Counted from the first letter of the stretch, positions 1 to 8,750 are shown. The stretch is 62,604 nt of DNA from Asaia bogorensis (GCA_945897825.1 CAMDGX010000013.1:1-62604), one strand, 5' to 3'. A program made the numbers and translations. Notes: a model not told the origin generated them from the letters alone.

Positions 1-653
1 ACGCCGTAGTAGCCGATGCGGGGATGGGGGATGGCGGCCTGGTCGGCGGGTTGGATATGGCTGGTGCGGGCGGCGGCGAAATGGGCGACGTCGACGCTGC
101 TGGGGAAGGGGTGGATGTCCGGGTGGCGGTCGCGCTTGGCCTCGTAGAGGCTGTGGCCGCCAGTGAAGACTAGGTCGGCGCGGGCCATCAGGCGGGCCTC
201 GCGCTCATGCAGGCCGGCGGGGGCGCCGCGGAAGGCGGAGAGCTCGTCCATGCAGTCGTAGACGACGACGTCCGCGGCGAGATGGGCGGAGAAGCCGAGC
301 ATCATCGGGGTGTAGTACCAGAGCAGGCCGGGGCGGAGGCCGCGGGCCTGGAGCAGGCCGTCCAGCGCCTCGCGCTGGGCGGCCTCTGCCTGGTCTGGCG
401 GCATGCCGTCGGGCAGGCACATGCGCGCGACGACGAGGTGCTGGGAGCGCGGCTCCAGCATCAGGTCCGGCACCGCGCCCGGTGCGAAGACCGGCTCTTC
501 CCAGAAAATCACCGGCATTTCGGTCGATAGTCGCTCGATGAGATGCTGAGGGCGTTGGTAGACAAAATCCCACCGCAGATGGGAAAAACAGATTGCAACT
601 TGGCCAGTAATGGTTTTGTTGATGACGGACTCCACGTGATCCCTGGGTGCCAC
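1..653 (-). CDS. Glycosyltransferase, N-terminal part (gene runs off the window start)
   Basis: The minus strand is open from about 653 to base 1 and has no stop, so the C-terminal half lies outside the window. Visible motifs are CFSHLRWDFVYQRPQHLI near the start, EEPVF, VVYDCMDELSAF and FTGGHSLYEAKR, followed by IGYYG. This pattern is typical of GT-B glycosyltransferases that are sometimes joined to UDP-galactopyranose mutase; the donor and acceptor are unknown. I chose the GTG at 653 because GGAGAG lies 4 bases upstream and the conserved core begins about 28 codons later. An in-frame ATG at 749 has no clear ribosome site and would add an unusual leader. The GT-B family is clear, the start is less so. 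Confidence 0.75.
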   Translation of the reverse strand, partial: MAPRDHVESVINKTITGQVAICFSHLRWDFVYQRPQHLIERLSTEMPVIFWEEPVFAPGAVPDLMLEPRSQHLVVARMCLPDGMPPDQAEAAQREALDGLLQARGLRPGLLWYYTPMMLGFSAHLAADVVVYDCMDELSAFRGAPAGLHEREARLMARADLVFTGGHSLYEAKRDRHPDIHPFPSSVDVAHFAAARTSHIQPADQAAIPHPRIGYYG

Positions 654-862
654 ATTGCTCTCCACTGCAAACGCAGAAGCGGGAATGCTAGGTCGCGCGA
701 AAGGTTCCCAGACGTTCCATTTGCGTGTGGTGCGACATATTATCCGCATGCAATGGAATTTGTGCGTTTCGACAAGCATGGCGGCTGAAGGCAAGGGGAC
801 TGGCAGGCGGAACCGGGCGCGTGTGCCTCCGTTCTGGCGGGGAGAGCCCGAAGGAGATCCCG

Positions 863-1402
863 ATGCGATGTGTTGCAGCGATTGCCGCCGTTCTGCTGGT
901 GTCGCCGCTTCCTGTGGTGGCTCAGACGGCGGGTGGCCAAGCGGGGACAGTGGCGCCGGGCGCGCCGGTAACGACTGCGACAGAGTATCTGGCGGCGGCG
1001 GCGGCCGGGGACCTGTATGAGAGAACGTCGAGCGAACTGGTGATGCGCGGCGAGGGCGGGACGGCCGAGGTCCGGCAGTTCGCGCAGAAAATGGTGGTCG
1101 ACCACCAGAACATGAGCGTGCAGCTGCGAACCGCGGCGGAGGGCGCCGGGTTACGGATGGGCGTGCCGGTGATGACGCCGCAGCAGCAGGCGATGATCGA
1201 GCAGCTTCAGGCGGCGAGCGGGGCGCAGCGGGAGCGGATCTATCTCACCCAGCAGGTGACGGCGCACCGGCAGGCGCTGGCGTTGCACCAGGGCTATGCC
1301 GCGGGCGGCGACCGGCCGGAGCTGCAGGCGTTGGCGCGGACGGCGGCGCAAGTGGTGGAGGGGCACCTGCTGGAGCTGCAGCGGCTGACATCGGGGGGGT
1401 AG
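863..1402 (+). CDS. DUF4142 domain protein, exported
   Basis: A 179-residue protein. The start is the ATG at 863, 7 bases after a strong AAGGAG; longer frames upstream lack such a site. A Sec signal peptide covers about residues 1-20 and ends in the VVAQ region. The mature part is helical and carries the DUF4142 pattern (ATEYLAAAAAGDLYE near residue 45, VRQFAQKMVVDHQNM near 72-86). The predicted fold is a ferritin-like four-helix bundle in the periplasm with no known catalytic role. The gene converges with cofC, and a repeat element fills the space between the two stops. Family assignment is firm, function unknown. Confidence 0.8.
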   Translation: MRCVAAIAAVLLVSPLPVVAQTAGGQAGTVAPGAPVTTATEYLAAAAAGDLYERTSSELVMRGEGGTAEVRQFAQKMVVDHQNMSVQLRTAAEGAGLRMGVPVMTPQQQAMIEQLQAASGAQRERIYLTQQVTAHRQALALHQGYAAGGDRPELQALARTAAQVVEGHLLELQRLTSGG

Positions 1403-1403
1403 A

Positions 1404-1532
1404 AAGCGTTCTTTTTTGGAAAAAAGAACCAAAAAACTTTTGTCCATTGGCGCCCGGCTGGCCGGTGACATGCGGTGCGAATGGATAGAAAGTCTTTTTG
1501 CTTCTTTTTCTTCAGAAAAAGAAGATTCTTGC
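1404..1532. repeat. AT-rich inverted hairpin-pair repeat, copy A
   Basis: Two A/T-rich stem-loops sit in opposite orientation. The left one is GTTCTTTTTT-gg-AAAAAAGAAC (1408-1429) followed by CAAAAAACTTTTG. The right one is AAAGTCTTTTTG followed by CTTCTTTTTC-ttca-GAAAAAGAAG (1501-1524). The inner ends also pair (TCCATT / AATGGA). The element fills the gap between two convergent stop codons, so it could end transcription from both sides. Related copies are at 26551, 36965 and 52982. Confidence 0.8.
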
Positions 1533-1540
1533 CTGGCGGC

Positions 1541-2212
1541 TCAGCGGGCTTGCAGCCGGCGCGGGACGTCCATTTCCTCCAGCAACGCGCGGGTTCGGGT
1601 GCCGTGCGATTGCGGCAGGTGGAGGAAGGCGGCGAGGTCGGCGGGGTGGTCGATGTCCATGGCGATGCCGGGTTGGCGGATGACGGTGGGCTCGATCCCG
1701 ACGGCGCGGGCGGCGGCGAGGTGGGGGTGGTAGGAGTTGTCCCCGAAGCGCAGGGGGACGGCGAGGGGCGGCGAGAGGATGACGGTGTTGGAGCCCTGCT
1801 CGTCGTGGGCGGGGACGATTGTGAAGGCGGGGGTGAAGGCGCTGTGGGCGGCCAGCGCCGCGTCGATCTCGGCGGAGGTGGCGGCGGGGATGTCGATGGG
1901 CAGGGTGAGGATGCCGGCGGCCCTCTCGGCGGCGAGGAGGGTGCGGCCGGAATCGACGCTGCCGGTGTGGCCATCCCGCGCGCCTTCGGTGATGACGCGC
2001 CAACCGTGGCGGCGGGCGATGGCGGTGGCGTGGGGGTCGAGGGTGACCAGGGCGATGCCGGCCAGGCGTGTGGCGCCGGCGAGGGCGGCCAGGACCTCTT
2101 CCATCATGGTGGTGGCGAGGCGGTGGCGTTCATCGGGGGTGAGGAAGGCGGCGAGGCGCTGCTTGGCGCCTTGCAGTTCCTTGACCGGGATGACGGCCCA
2201 AATTCCCGTCAT
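1541..2212 (-). CDS. cofC: 2-phospho-L-lactate (or 3-phosphoglycerate) guanylyltransferase
   Basis: A 223-residue CofC/FbiD-type nucleotidyltransferase. It joins GTP to a three-carbon phosphoacid to make the activated donor that CofD uses in coenzyme F420 synthesis. The N-terminal IPVKELQGAKQRL motif binds the nucleotide phosphates, and TLPIDIPAAT corresponds to the metal-binding loop of this GT-A fold. The start ATG at 2212 overlaps the cofD stop in an ATGA, so the gene is translationally coupled as the last cistron of the fgd-cofE-cofD-cofC operon. Whether it uses phospholactate, PEP or 3-phosphoglycerate cannot be read from the sequence; some proteobacterial enzymes use 3-phosphoglycerate. 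Confidence 0.88.
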   Translation of the reverse strand: MTGIWAVIPVKELQGAKQRLAAFLTPDERHRLATTMMEEVLAALAGATRLAGIALVTLDPHATAIARRHGWRVITEGARDGHTGSVDSGRTLLAAERAAGILTLPIDIPAATSAEIDAALAAHSAFTPAFTIVPAHDEQGSNTVILSPPLAVPLRFGDNSYHPHLAAARAVGIEPTVIRQPGIAMDIDHPADLAAFLHLPQSHGTRTRALLEEMDVPRRLQAR

Positions 2213-3153
2213 GCCAGGGCGTCGGCGAGGTCCAGGGTGGTGCGGGCGAGGGCGATCTTGTCGTCGAGCGTGGTCATCAGGGTTTGGGTGAGCAGGGTGC
2301 GCGGGGCGAGACCGGCGGCTTCTTCTGCGTCGCCGGTGTCGAGGATGTAGCCGTCGAGCAGATTGCCGTAGCGGTGGGCGATGGCGGCGGCGCCGGGGGG
2401 GATGCCGAGTTCGGCCATCATCTTGGCGGTGGGGCCTTTCACGGCCTTGCCGCCGATGATCGGGGAGACGGCGACGACCGGGGCGGTGCGGGCGGCGAAG
2501 GCTTCGCGGATGCCGGGCAGGGCGAGGATGGGCTCGACCGAGATGAAGGGGTTCGACGGGCAGATGACGATGGCGCGCAGGCGGGGGCTGGTCAGCGCGG
2601 CGAGGAAGTCGGGGTGGGGGGTGGCGGTGTCGGCGCCGGCGAAGCGGAGGGATTTCACCACCGGGCGGCATTGGCGGCCGACGAAATAGTCCTGGAAGTC
2701 GAGCAGGCCTTCGTCGCTGTCGACCTGGGTGCGGACGGGGTCGTTGCTCATTGGCAGGATCCGCGCGGCGATGCCGAGGCGGCGTGTGATGTCCGCGGTG
2801 ACGGCGCTGAGGGTTTCGCCGGATTTGAGGCGCATGGTGCGCAGCGCGTGGAGCGCGAGGTCGCGGTCGCCGAGGCGGAACCAGGTGGGGCCGCCGAGCG
2901 TGGCGAGGGTTTCCATGAAATTCCAGGTTTCGTCTGCGCGGCCCCAGCCGAGGGTTTTGTTGTCCAGGCCCGCGAGCGCGTAGGTGAGTGTGTCGATGTC
3001 GGGCGAGATCGACAGGCCGAGATGCTCGAAGTCGTCGCCGGTGTTGGCGACGATCAGGAGGTTCTCGGGGGCGACGACGTGGGACAGGCCGAGGGCGAGC
3101 TTGGCGCCGCCGACGCCGCCGGAGAGGGCGAGGACGAGGTCACGCTTCATCAT
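2209..3153 (-). CDS. cofD: 2-phospho-L-lactate transferase (F420 biosynthesis)
   Basis: A 314-residue CofD/FbiA family enzyme. It transfers the phospholactyl-type group from the GDP-activated donor to the deazaflavin Fo, giving F420-0 (or its dehydro or 3PG form). The N-terminal ALSGGVGGAKLALGL loop is the family nucleotide-binding signature. NTGDDFEHLGL and CPSNPFISVEPILAL mark the Fo/GDP pocket, and VSPIIGGKAVKGP lies towards the C-terminus. It overlaps cofE upstream and cofC downstream by ATGA junctions, so the three are coupled. Length agrees with the family (about 310-330 residues). Confidence 0.93.
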   Translation of the reverse strand: MMKRDLVLALSGGVGGAKLALGLSHVVAPENLLIVANTGDDFEHLGLSISPDIDTLTYALAGLDNKTLGWGRADETWNFMETLATLGGPTWFRLGDRDLALHALRTMRLKSGETLSAVTADITRRLGIAARILPMSNDPVRTQVDSDEGLLDFQDYFVGRQCRPVVKSLRFAGADTATPHPDFLAALTSPRLRAIVICPSNPFISVEPILALPGIREAFAARTAPVVAVSPIIGGKAVKGPTAKMMAELGIPPGAAAIAHRYGNLLDGYILDTGDAEEAAGLAPRTLLTQTLMTTLDDKIALARTTLDLADALA

Positions 3154-3917
3154 CGGAACAGGTCTTCCTGCGGCGGGCGGACGAGGTGGGCGGCGCCCAT
3201 TGCGGGTTGCGACCAGGACAGGCCGCGGACCAGGATGACGGGCTGGCCTTCGGCGCCCTGGCCCTGCAGGAGGGAGGCGGCGGCGGCGATCTCGTCGGCA
3301 AAGCCGCTGATGCTGACTTCGAGGATGCGGCCGAACAGGTCCGGATTGCCGCGCAGGTCGACCAGCGCGGGCAGGCCGGCGGCGCCGATGGCGATGCCCG
3401 CGGTGCCGCGGCGCCAGGCGCGGCCGAAGCTGTCGCTGATGACGATCCCGAGCCGGCCGCCCGCTGAGGGGGCGAGGCGGGCGCGCAGGCGTTCGGCCGA
3501 TGCGTCGGGGTCTTCAGGGAGGAGGAGGACGCGCTCGGTGCCGTCCTGGGTGGCGACGTTGGAGTGGTCGATGCCGGCGTTGGCCATCACCCAACCTCGT
3601 CGGTGCTCGATGATCAGCAGGTTGGGGCGGGCGCGGACGACGCGGACGGACTGGTCGAGGATGACCTGGACGACGCGCGGGTCCTTCTGGACGGTTTGCG
3701 CCAGTTCGATCGCCTCGGCGGAGGCGGTGACATCGGGTATTTCCACGATGCGGCCTTCGGCCTTCGAGACGATCTTCTGGGCGAGCACGAGCACGTCGCC
3801 GGGCTGGAGGGCGAGGGCGGCGCGGGCGAGGGCGGCTTCGATCAACCCGGCGAGGTCATCGCCGGGCTGCACCATCGGGATGCCCGGCAGCGCGTGCAGG
3901 GCGAGCGAGGACGTCAT
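3150..3917 (-). CDS. cofE: Coenzyme F420-0:L-glutamate ligase
   Basis: A 255-residue CofE-type ligase that adds L-glutamate residues to F420-0 using GTP. Typical blocks are LAQKIVSKAEGRIVE (about residues 45-59), ANAGIDHSNV (about 112-121) and SDSFGRAWRRGTAGIAIG (about 160-177). It is the single-domain form; the C-terminal nitroreductase-like domain of mycobacterial FbiB is absent, so if a dehydro-F420 is made, the reductase must be elsewhere. The gene starts 3 bases after the fgd-like stop and ends in an ATGA overlap with cofD, placing it inside the operon. The Fo synthase gene (fbiC or cofGH) is not in the window. Confidence 0.93.
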   Translation of the reverse strand: MTSSLALHALPGIPMVQPGDDLAGLIEAALARAALALQPGDVLVLAQKIVSKAEGRIVEIPDVTASAEAIELAQTVQKDPRVVQVILDQSVRVVRARPNLLIIEHRRGWVMANAGIDHSNVATQDGTERVLLLPEDPDASAERLRARLAPSAGGRLGIVISDSFGRAWRRGTAGIAIGAAGLPALVDLRGNPDLFGRILEVSISGFADEIAAAASLLQGQGAEGQPVILVRGLSWSQPAMGAAHLVRPPQEDLFR

Positions 3918-3920
3918 GGA

Positions 3921-4925
3921 TCAGCCGAATTTCTTGCGCAGCAGCGGCAGGACGGTTTCGCCGTAGAGCTTGAGGAAGCGGGCCTGGTCGGGGCCCGGCG
4001 CATGGAAGACGAGGTGGCGGAAGCCGAGGTTCACGTACCAGCCGATCTTTTCGACCTGCTCCTCGGCGTCGTTGGAGACGATCCAGCGCTTGGCGGCGCG
4101 TTCGAGGGGGAGGGCGTCGGCGAGGCGTTCCATCTCGACCGGGTCCTCGACGGACATCTTCTCCTCCGGCGAGAGGGCCAGCGCCGCCCAGTGGCGGGTG
4201 TCTTCCAGGGCGCGCTGCTTGTCGGTGTCGAAGCTGACCTTCACTTCGATCATGTTGTCGTATTCGGGCTTGGGGGCGGATGCGAGCTTGAGGCCTTCGG
4301 CGACGTTGGGCAGGAGGGTCTCGGTGTAGAGCTCGACGGCCTTGCCGCTGGTGCAGATGAAGCCGTCGCCGGCGCGGCCGGCATACTTGGCGATCATGGC
4401 GCCGGCGGCAGCGACGTAGATCGGGACCGGGGTTTCCGGCCGGTCGTAGATCGTGGCGTTCTCGGTTTTGTAATAGGTGCCCTCGAAGCTGACGCGCTCC
4501 TCGGTCCAGAGCTTGCGCATGAGCTGGACGGATTCGCGCAGGCGGGCGAAGCGTTCCTTGAAGTCGGGCCAGTGCATGCCGGTGGCGGGGACTTCGTTCA
4601 GGCCCTCGCCGGTGCCGATGCCGAGGATGACGCGGCCGGGGAACATGCTGCCGAGCGTGCCGAAGGCCTGGGCGACGATGGAGGGGTGGTAGCGGAAGGT
4701 CGGCGTGAGCACCGAGGTGCCCATGACGATGCGTTGCGTGCGCGCGCCGAGGGCGCCGAGCCAGACGAGGGAGTTGGGGGCGTGGCCGTCGGTGTGCTTC
4801 CAGGGCTGGAAGTGGTCGCTGATGAAGACCGAATCGAAGCCGGACTGCTCGGCCATCACCGAGAAATCGAGCAGCTTCGAAGGCGCGAACTGTTCCGCCG
4901 AGGCCTTGTAGCCGAGCTTGAGCAT
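3921..4925 (-). CDS. fgd: F420-dependent glucose-6-phosphate dehydrogenase-like LLM oxidoreductase
   Basis: A 334-residue luciferase-like monooxygenase-fold enzyme closely resembling actinobacterial FGD, which oxidises glucose-6-phosphate and reduces F420. It keeps [13 protein letters not shown] at the N-terminus, [80 protein letters not shown] and [15 protein letters not shown]. Residues equivalent to the FGD active-site Asp-His pair (SDHF) and the TSGK phosphate-site region are present. I chose the ATG at 4925 because homologs begin at the KLGYK block; a longer frame from 4955 adds an unsupported leader. It is the first gene of the F420 operon. An FGD-like paralog acting on another substrate cannot be excluded. 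Confidence 0.85.
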   Translation of the reverse strand: MLKLGYKASAEQFAPSKLLDFSVMAEQSGFDSVFISDHFQPWKHTDGHAPNSLVWLGALGARTQRIVMGTSVLTPTFRYHPSIVAQAFGTLGSMFPGRVILGIGTGEGLNEVPATGMHWPDFKERFARLRESVQLMRKLWTEERVSFEGTYYKTENATIYDRPETPVPIYVAAAGAMIAKYAGRAGDGFICTSGKAVELYTETLLPNVAEGLKLASAPKPEYDNMIEVKVSFDTDKQRALEDTRHWAALALSPEEKMSVEDPVEMERLADALPLERAAKRWIVSNDAEEQVEKIGWYVNLGFRHLVFHAPGPDQARFLKLYGETVLPLLRKKFG

Positions 4926-5027
4926 CTGTTCCGTCCCCGTTTGCCTCGCCCCCATATGGCGTGGCGGCGCGCCGTGGCCAGTCTATAGTCCGCGCCGGAC
5001 GCGGCAACCAGCGGGGCGGGAAAGTTC
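4926..5027. promoter_or_regulatory. Divergent intergenic region between the F420 operon and an LLM oxidoreductase
   Basis: This 102-base gap separates the first gene of the minus-strand F420 operon from a plus-strand F420-type oxidoreductase, so it must carry both promoters. GCGGGGCGGGAAA precedes the plus-strand ATG. I see no clear -35/-10 pair or operator; placement alone supports the call. Confidence 0.45.
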
Positions 5028-5930
5028 ATGGGCGTGAAACTTGGGGTGGCGTTCTCGGCCTCCGACCTCGGCTGCGCGCCGGGGGTGCTGCGGGACTTCG
5101 CGTTGCTGGCCGAGGAGATCGGCTACGACGACCTGATGCTGCCGGACCATGTGCTGGGGGTGAACGTGGCCTCGCGGCCGGATTGGGGGGCGCGCAACAC
5201 ATCGGCCGATGCGTTCCATGATCCGTTCGTGGCGTTCGGGTTCCTGGCGGGGATTTGCCGGCGCATCCATTTCTCGACGCAGGTGCTGATCCTGGCGCAG
5301 CGCCAGGCGGCGCTGGTGGCCAAGCAGGCGGCGAATGTGGATGTGCTGAGCGAGGGGCGGTTCCGGCTGGGCATCGGGGTGGGGTGGAACGAGGCGGAGT
5401 TCGTCGGGCTGAACGAGAATTTCCACGATCGCGGCAGGCGTTCGGTAGAGCAGATCGAGGTGATGCAGGCGCTGTGGGCGCAGGACCATGTCGATTTCAA
5501 AGGCAGGTGGCACACGATCCCGGATGCGGGGATCAATCCGCGGCCGGCGTCGGGGAAGGTGCCGGTGTGGTTCGGCGGGCACATGGATGTGACGCTGCGG
5601 CGGATCGCGCGGCTGGGGGACGGGTGGATGATGAACGTGCATCCGCCGGGCGAGGCGGCGCTGGCGGATTTCGCCACGCTGCGGCGCTATACCGAGGCGG
5701 AAGGGCGCGATCCCGGCAGCGTGGGGATCGAGGTGTGGACCTCGATGGGGGCGGGGACGGATGAGGACTGGCGGCGGGAGTTCCGATTCTGGAAGGATGC
5801 CGGGGTGAGCCGGGTGACGATGAACCCGACCTTCAACCGCAACCATCACAGGCGGATCGCCGGGCGCGACATGGCAGCGCATGCGGCGGCGATCCGGCGC
5901 TGGCATGCGGCGGTAGCCGATCTCGCCTGA
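5028..5930 (+). CDS. LLM class F420-dependent oxidoreductase (TIGR03619-like)
   Basis: A 300-residue luciferase-like fold protein. LLAEEIGYDDLMLPDHVLG, FSTQVLILAQRQAALVAKQ and RFRLGIGVGWNEAEF are the usual signatures of the F420-binding subgroup of this superfamily, and LGDGWMMNVHPPGE is near the C-terminal third. The gene is divergent from the fgd-cofEDC operon, which supports F420 rather than FMN as the cofactor. The substrate is unknown. The ATG at 5028 follows a purine-rich GGCGGGAAAG site. Family is clear; cofactor use is inferred from subfamily and context. Confidence 0.8.
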   Translation: MGVKLGVAFSASDLGCAPGVLRDFALLAEEIGYDDLMLPDHVLGVNVASRPDWGARNTSADAFHDPFVAFGFLAGICRRIHFSTQVLILAQRQAALVAKQAANVDVLSEGRFRLGIGVGWNEAEFVGLNENFHDRGRRSVEQIEVMQALWAQDHVDFKGRWHTIPDAGINPRPASGKVPVWFGGHMDVTLRRIARLGDGWMMNVHPPGEAALADFATLRRYTEAEGRDPGSVGIEVWTSMGAGTDEDWRREFRFWKDAGVSRVTMNPTFNRNHHRRIAGRDMAAHAAAIRRWHAAVADLA

Positions 5931-5986
5931 GGCTGGAATCGGACCGCGCCCGGCCCCATGTGCGGGGTGTGGGATGGGAGCGGTTG

Positions 5987-6619
5987 ATGGGTGACGGCGT
6001 GATGCAGACGGTGCAGTCCTGGCTGCAGGCCGGGGCCGGGTGGGCGCCCGTCGCGGTGTTCGTCGTCACCTTCCTGGAATCGCTGCCGGGCGTGAGCCTG
6101 CTGGTGCCGGCGACGGCGCTGTTGCTGGCGACCGGGGCGCTGCTGGGCACCGGGACGCTGGAGCCGGGACCGATCGTGGCGGCGGCGATCGGGGGTGCGA
6201 TCGCGGGCGATGCGGTGGGGTTCTGGCTGTCGCGCGCCTATGGGCCGCGGCTGGTGCGCTGGATGCTGCCGCGCAGCCAGCGGCGGGGCTATGCCATGGC
6301 GCTGCTGATGTTCCGCCGCTTCGGCTGGGCCGCGGTGTTCTTCGGTCGGTTCCTGGGGCCGGTGCGCGCGGTGTCGCCGTTGATCGCGGGGATCGCGCGG
6401 ATGCGGGAGCGGCGTTTCCAGTCGGCGAACGTGCTCTCCGCCATCGTGTGGGCGCCGCTGCTCCTGCTGCCGGGCTATGCCGCGGCGCGGGGCATGGAGG
6501 CGGCGGGGATGCAGGAGCACCACGTGTTCTTGGGCATGGCGGCGCTTGGGGTCGGCGGGATCGGCTGGGTGCTGCTGCGGATGCGGCGGATGCGCGCGCC
6601 GGTGTTGCCGGGGCGGTAG
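5987..6619 (+). CDS. DedA family membrane protein (VTT domain)
   Basis: A 210-residue integral membrane protein. The VTFLESLPGVSLLVPATALL block and the FFGRFLGPVRAVSPLIAG block are the two conserved DedA/SNARE-associated motifs, with several hydrophobic helices between and after them. DedA proteins act in the inner membrane and are linked to lipid-carrier recycling and envelope homeostasis. The ATG at 5987 is chosen because GGGAG lies 6 bases before it; an upstream ATG at 5960 has no such site. It ends 6 bases from the convergent histidine kinase stop, with no space for a separate terminator. Confidence 0.85.
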   Translation: MGDGVMQTVQSWLQAGAGWAPVAVFVVTFLESLPGVSLLVPATALLLATGALLGTGTLEPGPIVAAAIGGAIAGDAVGFWLSRAYGPRLVRWMLPRSQRRGYAMALLMFRRFGWAAVFFGRFLGPVRAVSPLIAGIARMRERRFQSANVLSAIVWAPLLLLPGYAAARGMEAAGMQEHHVFLGMAALGVGGIGWVLLRMRRMRAPVLPGR

Positions 6620-6625
6620 GGGCGC

Positions 6626-8728
6626 TCAGGCAGCCCGGGCCCCGGCCGCGCGGCCGACATCCAGGGCGGCCTTCAGGCGTTCCAGGGTGATCGGCTTGGC
6701 CATGAAGCCGTCCATGCCCGCGGCGAGGCAGGCGTCGCGGTCATGGGCGAAGCTGTTGGCGGTGAGGGCGACGATCGGCATCGCCGCTGCGGGGTGGGGG
6801 GCGAGGGCGCGGATGGCGCGGGTGGCGGCCAGGCCGTCCATGCGCGGCATCTGCATGTCCATCAGCACGAGGTCGAACGGCCCGGCCTGCGCCGCTTCCA
6901 CGGCGGCGGCACCGTCGGCGACCACGGTGGCGGTGTGGCCGAGGTGGTCGAGCAGGCCGCGGATGACCTCCTGGTTCACGCGCGTGTCCTCGGCGACCAG
7001 AACGTGCAGGCGGCGGCCGTCGGCGTGCGGCGGCTCGGCGGCGGGGGCGGCTTGCTGGTCCGGTGGCAGGATCTGGCGCAGGCGCGCGGCGGTGTAGGGC
7101 GGCGGGAGGGGGCCGCCCGGGCCGTAGCGCAGGACGCGGGGCGCGGCGGTGGTCGGCCCGGCGACGGGCACCAGCACGAGGTCGGCGGGGGGGAGGCCGG
7201 GGGCTTCGTCCGACTCCCAGCCGAGGTCGCGCGCCAGCACCGCGAGCGCCCCACCGACGGGGGCGCAGGCCCCCTCAGTGCGCAGCCGCACGCGGGGGGC
7301 GGGGTGCGTGGGCAGGCGGGGCTGCGCCGCGCCGGCGGGGCGCAGCGGGAGGATGACGTGGAAGCGGCTGCCTTCGCCGGGGACCGATTCGAGGCTGATC
7401 CGCCCGCCCATCGCGGTGACCAGGCGGCGGCAGATCGCCAGGCCCAGGCCGGTGCCGCCGAAGCGGCGGCTGATCGAGGCGTCGGCCTGGGTGAAGTCGT
7501 CGAAAAGGGCGACCTGGGCCTCGGGCGCGATGCCGATGCCGGTGTCGTGCACGGTGATGCGCAGGGCGCCCGCGTCCACCGCCACGCACAGCGCGACGCC
7601 GCCGCGTTCGGTGAACTTCACGGCGTTGGACAGGAGGTTGACCATCACCTGGCGCAGCCGGGCGCCGTCGCCGAGCAGAAGGGTGGGCACTTCGGGCGCC
7701 ACGGCGGCGGCCATGTCGATACCGCGCTCGGTGATGCGGGCGGCGAGGATGTCGGTGGCGGATTCGACCAGGGCGCGCGGATCGAAGGGGCGGTCCTCCA
7801 GGTCGAGGCGGTCGGATTCCAGCCGGCTGATGTCCAGCACGTCGTCGATCAGGGCGAGCAGGGCGGTGCCGCAGGCGCTGATCGTGTCGACCAGGCGGTG
7901 CTGCTGGTCGGACAGGCCGGTCTGGGCGAGCAGGGAGACCGAGCCGATCACGCCGTTCATCGGGGTGCGGATCTCGTGGCTCATCGTGGCCAGGAAGGCG
8001 GACTTGGCCCGGGTGGCGGCCTGCGCGGCCTCGGCGGTGGCGCGGAGTTCCTCGCCCATGCGCTCGGCGGCGCGGCGCGCGGCGCTCAGGCCGCGGTATT
8101 GGCGGGCCAGCATGGCCCCGGCGGCGGCGAGGGTGCCGAGGAGGGTGCCGACGGCGGCCACCAGGCTCCAGAACGTGCTGGAGTTGGCATATTGCAGGCG
8201 ATGGCGGAGCGTGGCGTTGGCCTCGTTCGCGGCGGCGGCCAACTGGCCCAGGGCGGCGAGCGAGAAGTCGAGCATCGCCAGCTTCGCGACCATCTCGTGC
8301 GGCGCGGGGGGATGGGTTTCCAGCCGTTCGAACCAGGGTCCGGCCTGGTGCAGCGGCTCCAGGGCCTTGTGCAGCAACAGGCGCATGCGCGCGCCATCGA
8401 CGCCCAGGCTGAGCAGGGGGCTGGTTTCCAGCATTTCCACGCGGCTCAGGGCGATGTCGTAGCGCTGGACGATTTCGGCGCGCGCTTGCCGGTCGTTGCC
8501 GTAGCCAAGGCGCGAGAGGCCGCGTTCGATGCGCTCGACCTCCCGCTCCATCTGGAGGAAGGTCCAGATCAGGCTTTCGTGTTCCTGGGTTCCCAGGCTG
8601 CGCTGGGTGGTTTCCAGGCGCACCAGGGCCGCCCCGGTGGCGACCAGCGAAACCAGCGCCAGGGCGGCCAGCAGCAGCGCCAGGGCGCCAGTGGCGCCTG
8701 GCAGGCGCAGGCCGCGCGTCCGGCGCAT
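6626..8728 (-). CDS. Hybrid sensor histidine kinase / response regulator
   Basis: A 700-residue membrane kinase. A first membrane helix covers about residues 12-36 and a second about 186-208, framing a periplasmic helical sensor of about 150 residues. A HisKA dimerisation helix follows with the phosphoacceptor His near residue 251 (FLATMSHEIRTPMNGV). The HATPase has the N box NLLSNAVKFTERG, DTGIGI and GTGLGLAICRRL. A C-terminal receiver domain has Asp 624 in LVLMDMQMPRMDG. No output domain is seen, so an Hpt protein or separate regulator is needed. The gene starts 22 bases after a molybdopterin-fold protein on the same strand, probably its cotranscribed partner. Confidence 0.92.
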   Translation of the reverse strand: MRRTRGLRLPGATGALALLLAALALVSLVATGAALVRLETTQRSLGTQEHESLIWTFLQMEREVERIERGLSRLGYGNDRQARAEIVQRYDIALSRVEMLETSPLLSLGVDGARMRLLLHKALEPLHQAGPWFERLETHPPAPHEMVAKLAMLDFSLAALGQLAAAANEANATLRHRLQYANSSTFWSLVAAVGTLLGTLAAAGAMLARQYRGLSAARRAAERMGEELRATAEAAQAATRAKSAFLATMSHEIRTPMNGVIGSVSLLAQTGLSDQQHRLVDTISACGTALLALIDDVLDISRLESDRLDLEDRPFDPRALVESATDILAARITERGIDMAAAVAPEVPTLLLGDGARLRQVMVNLLSNAVKFTERGGVALCVAVDAGALRITVHDTGIGIAPEAQVALFDDFTQADASISRRFGGTGLGLAICRRLVTAMGGRISLESVPGEGSRFHVILPLRPAGAAQPRLPTHPAPRVRLRTEGACAPVGGALAVLARDLGWESDEAPGLPPADLVLVPVAGPTTAAPRVLRYGPGGPLPPPYTAARLRQILPPDQQAAPAAEPPHADGRRLHVLVAEDTRVNQEVIRGLLDHLGHTATVVADGAAAVEAAQAGPFDLVLMDMQMPRMDGLAATRAIRALAPHPAAAMPIVALTANSFAHDRDACLAAGMDGFMAKPITLERLKAALDVGRAAGARAA

Positions 8729-8750
8729 TGCGCGGCGCCCCGAGGTCCGG

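Noticed and set aside
1408-1524. Small Lys/Phe-rich peptides coded by the AT-rich elements
   Set aside because: Frames through these elements are low-complexity by-products of the hairpins, have no consistent start and differ between copies.
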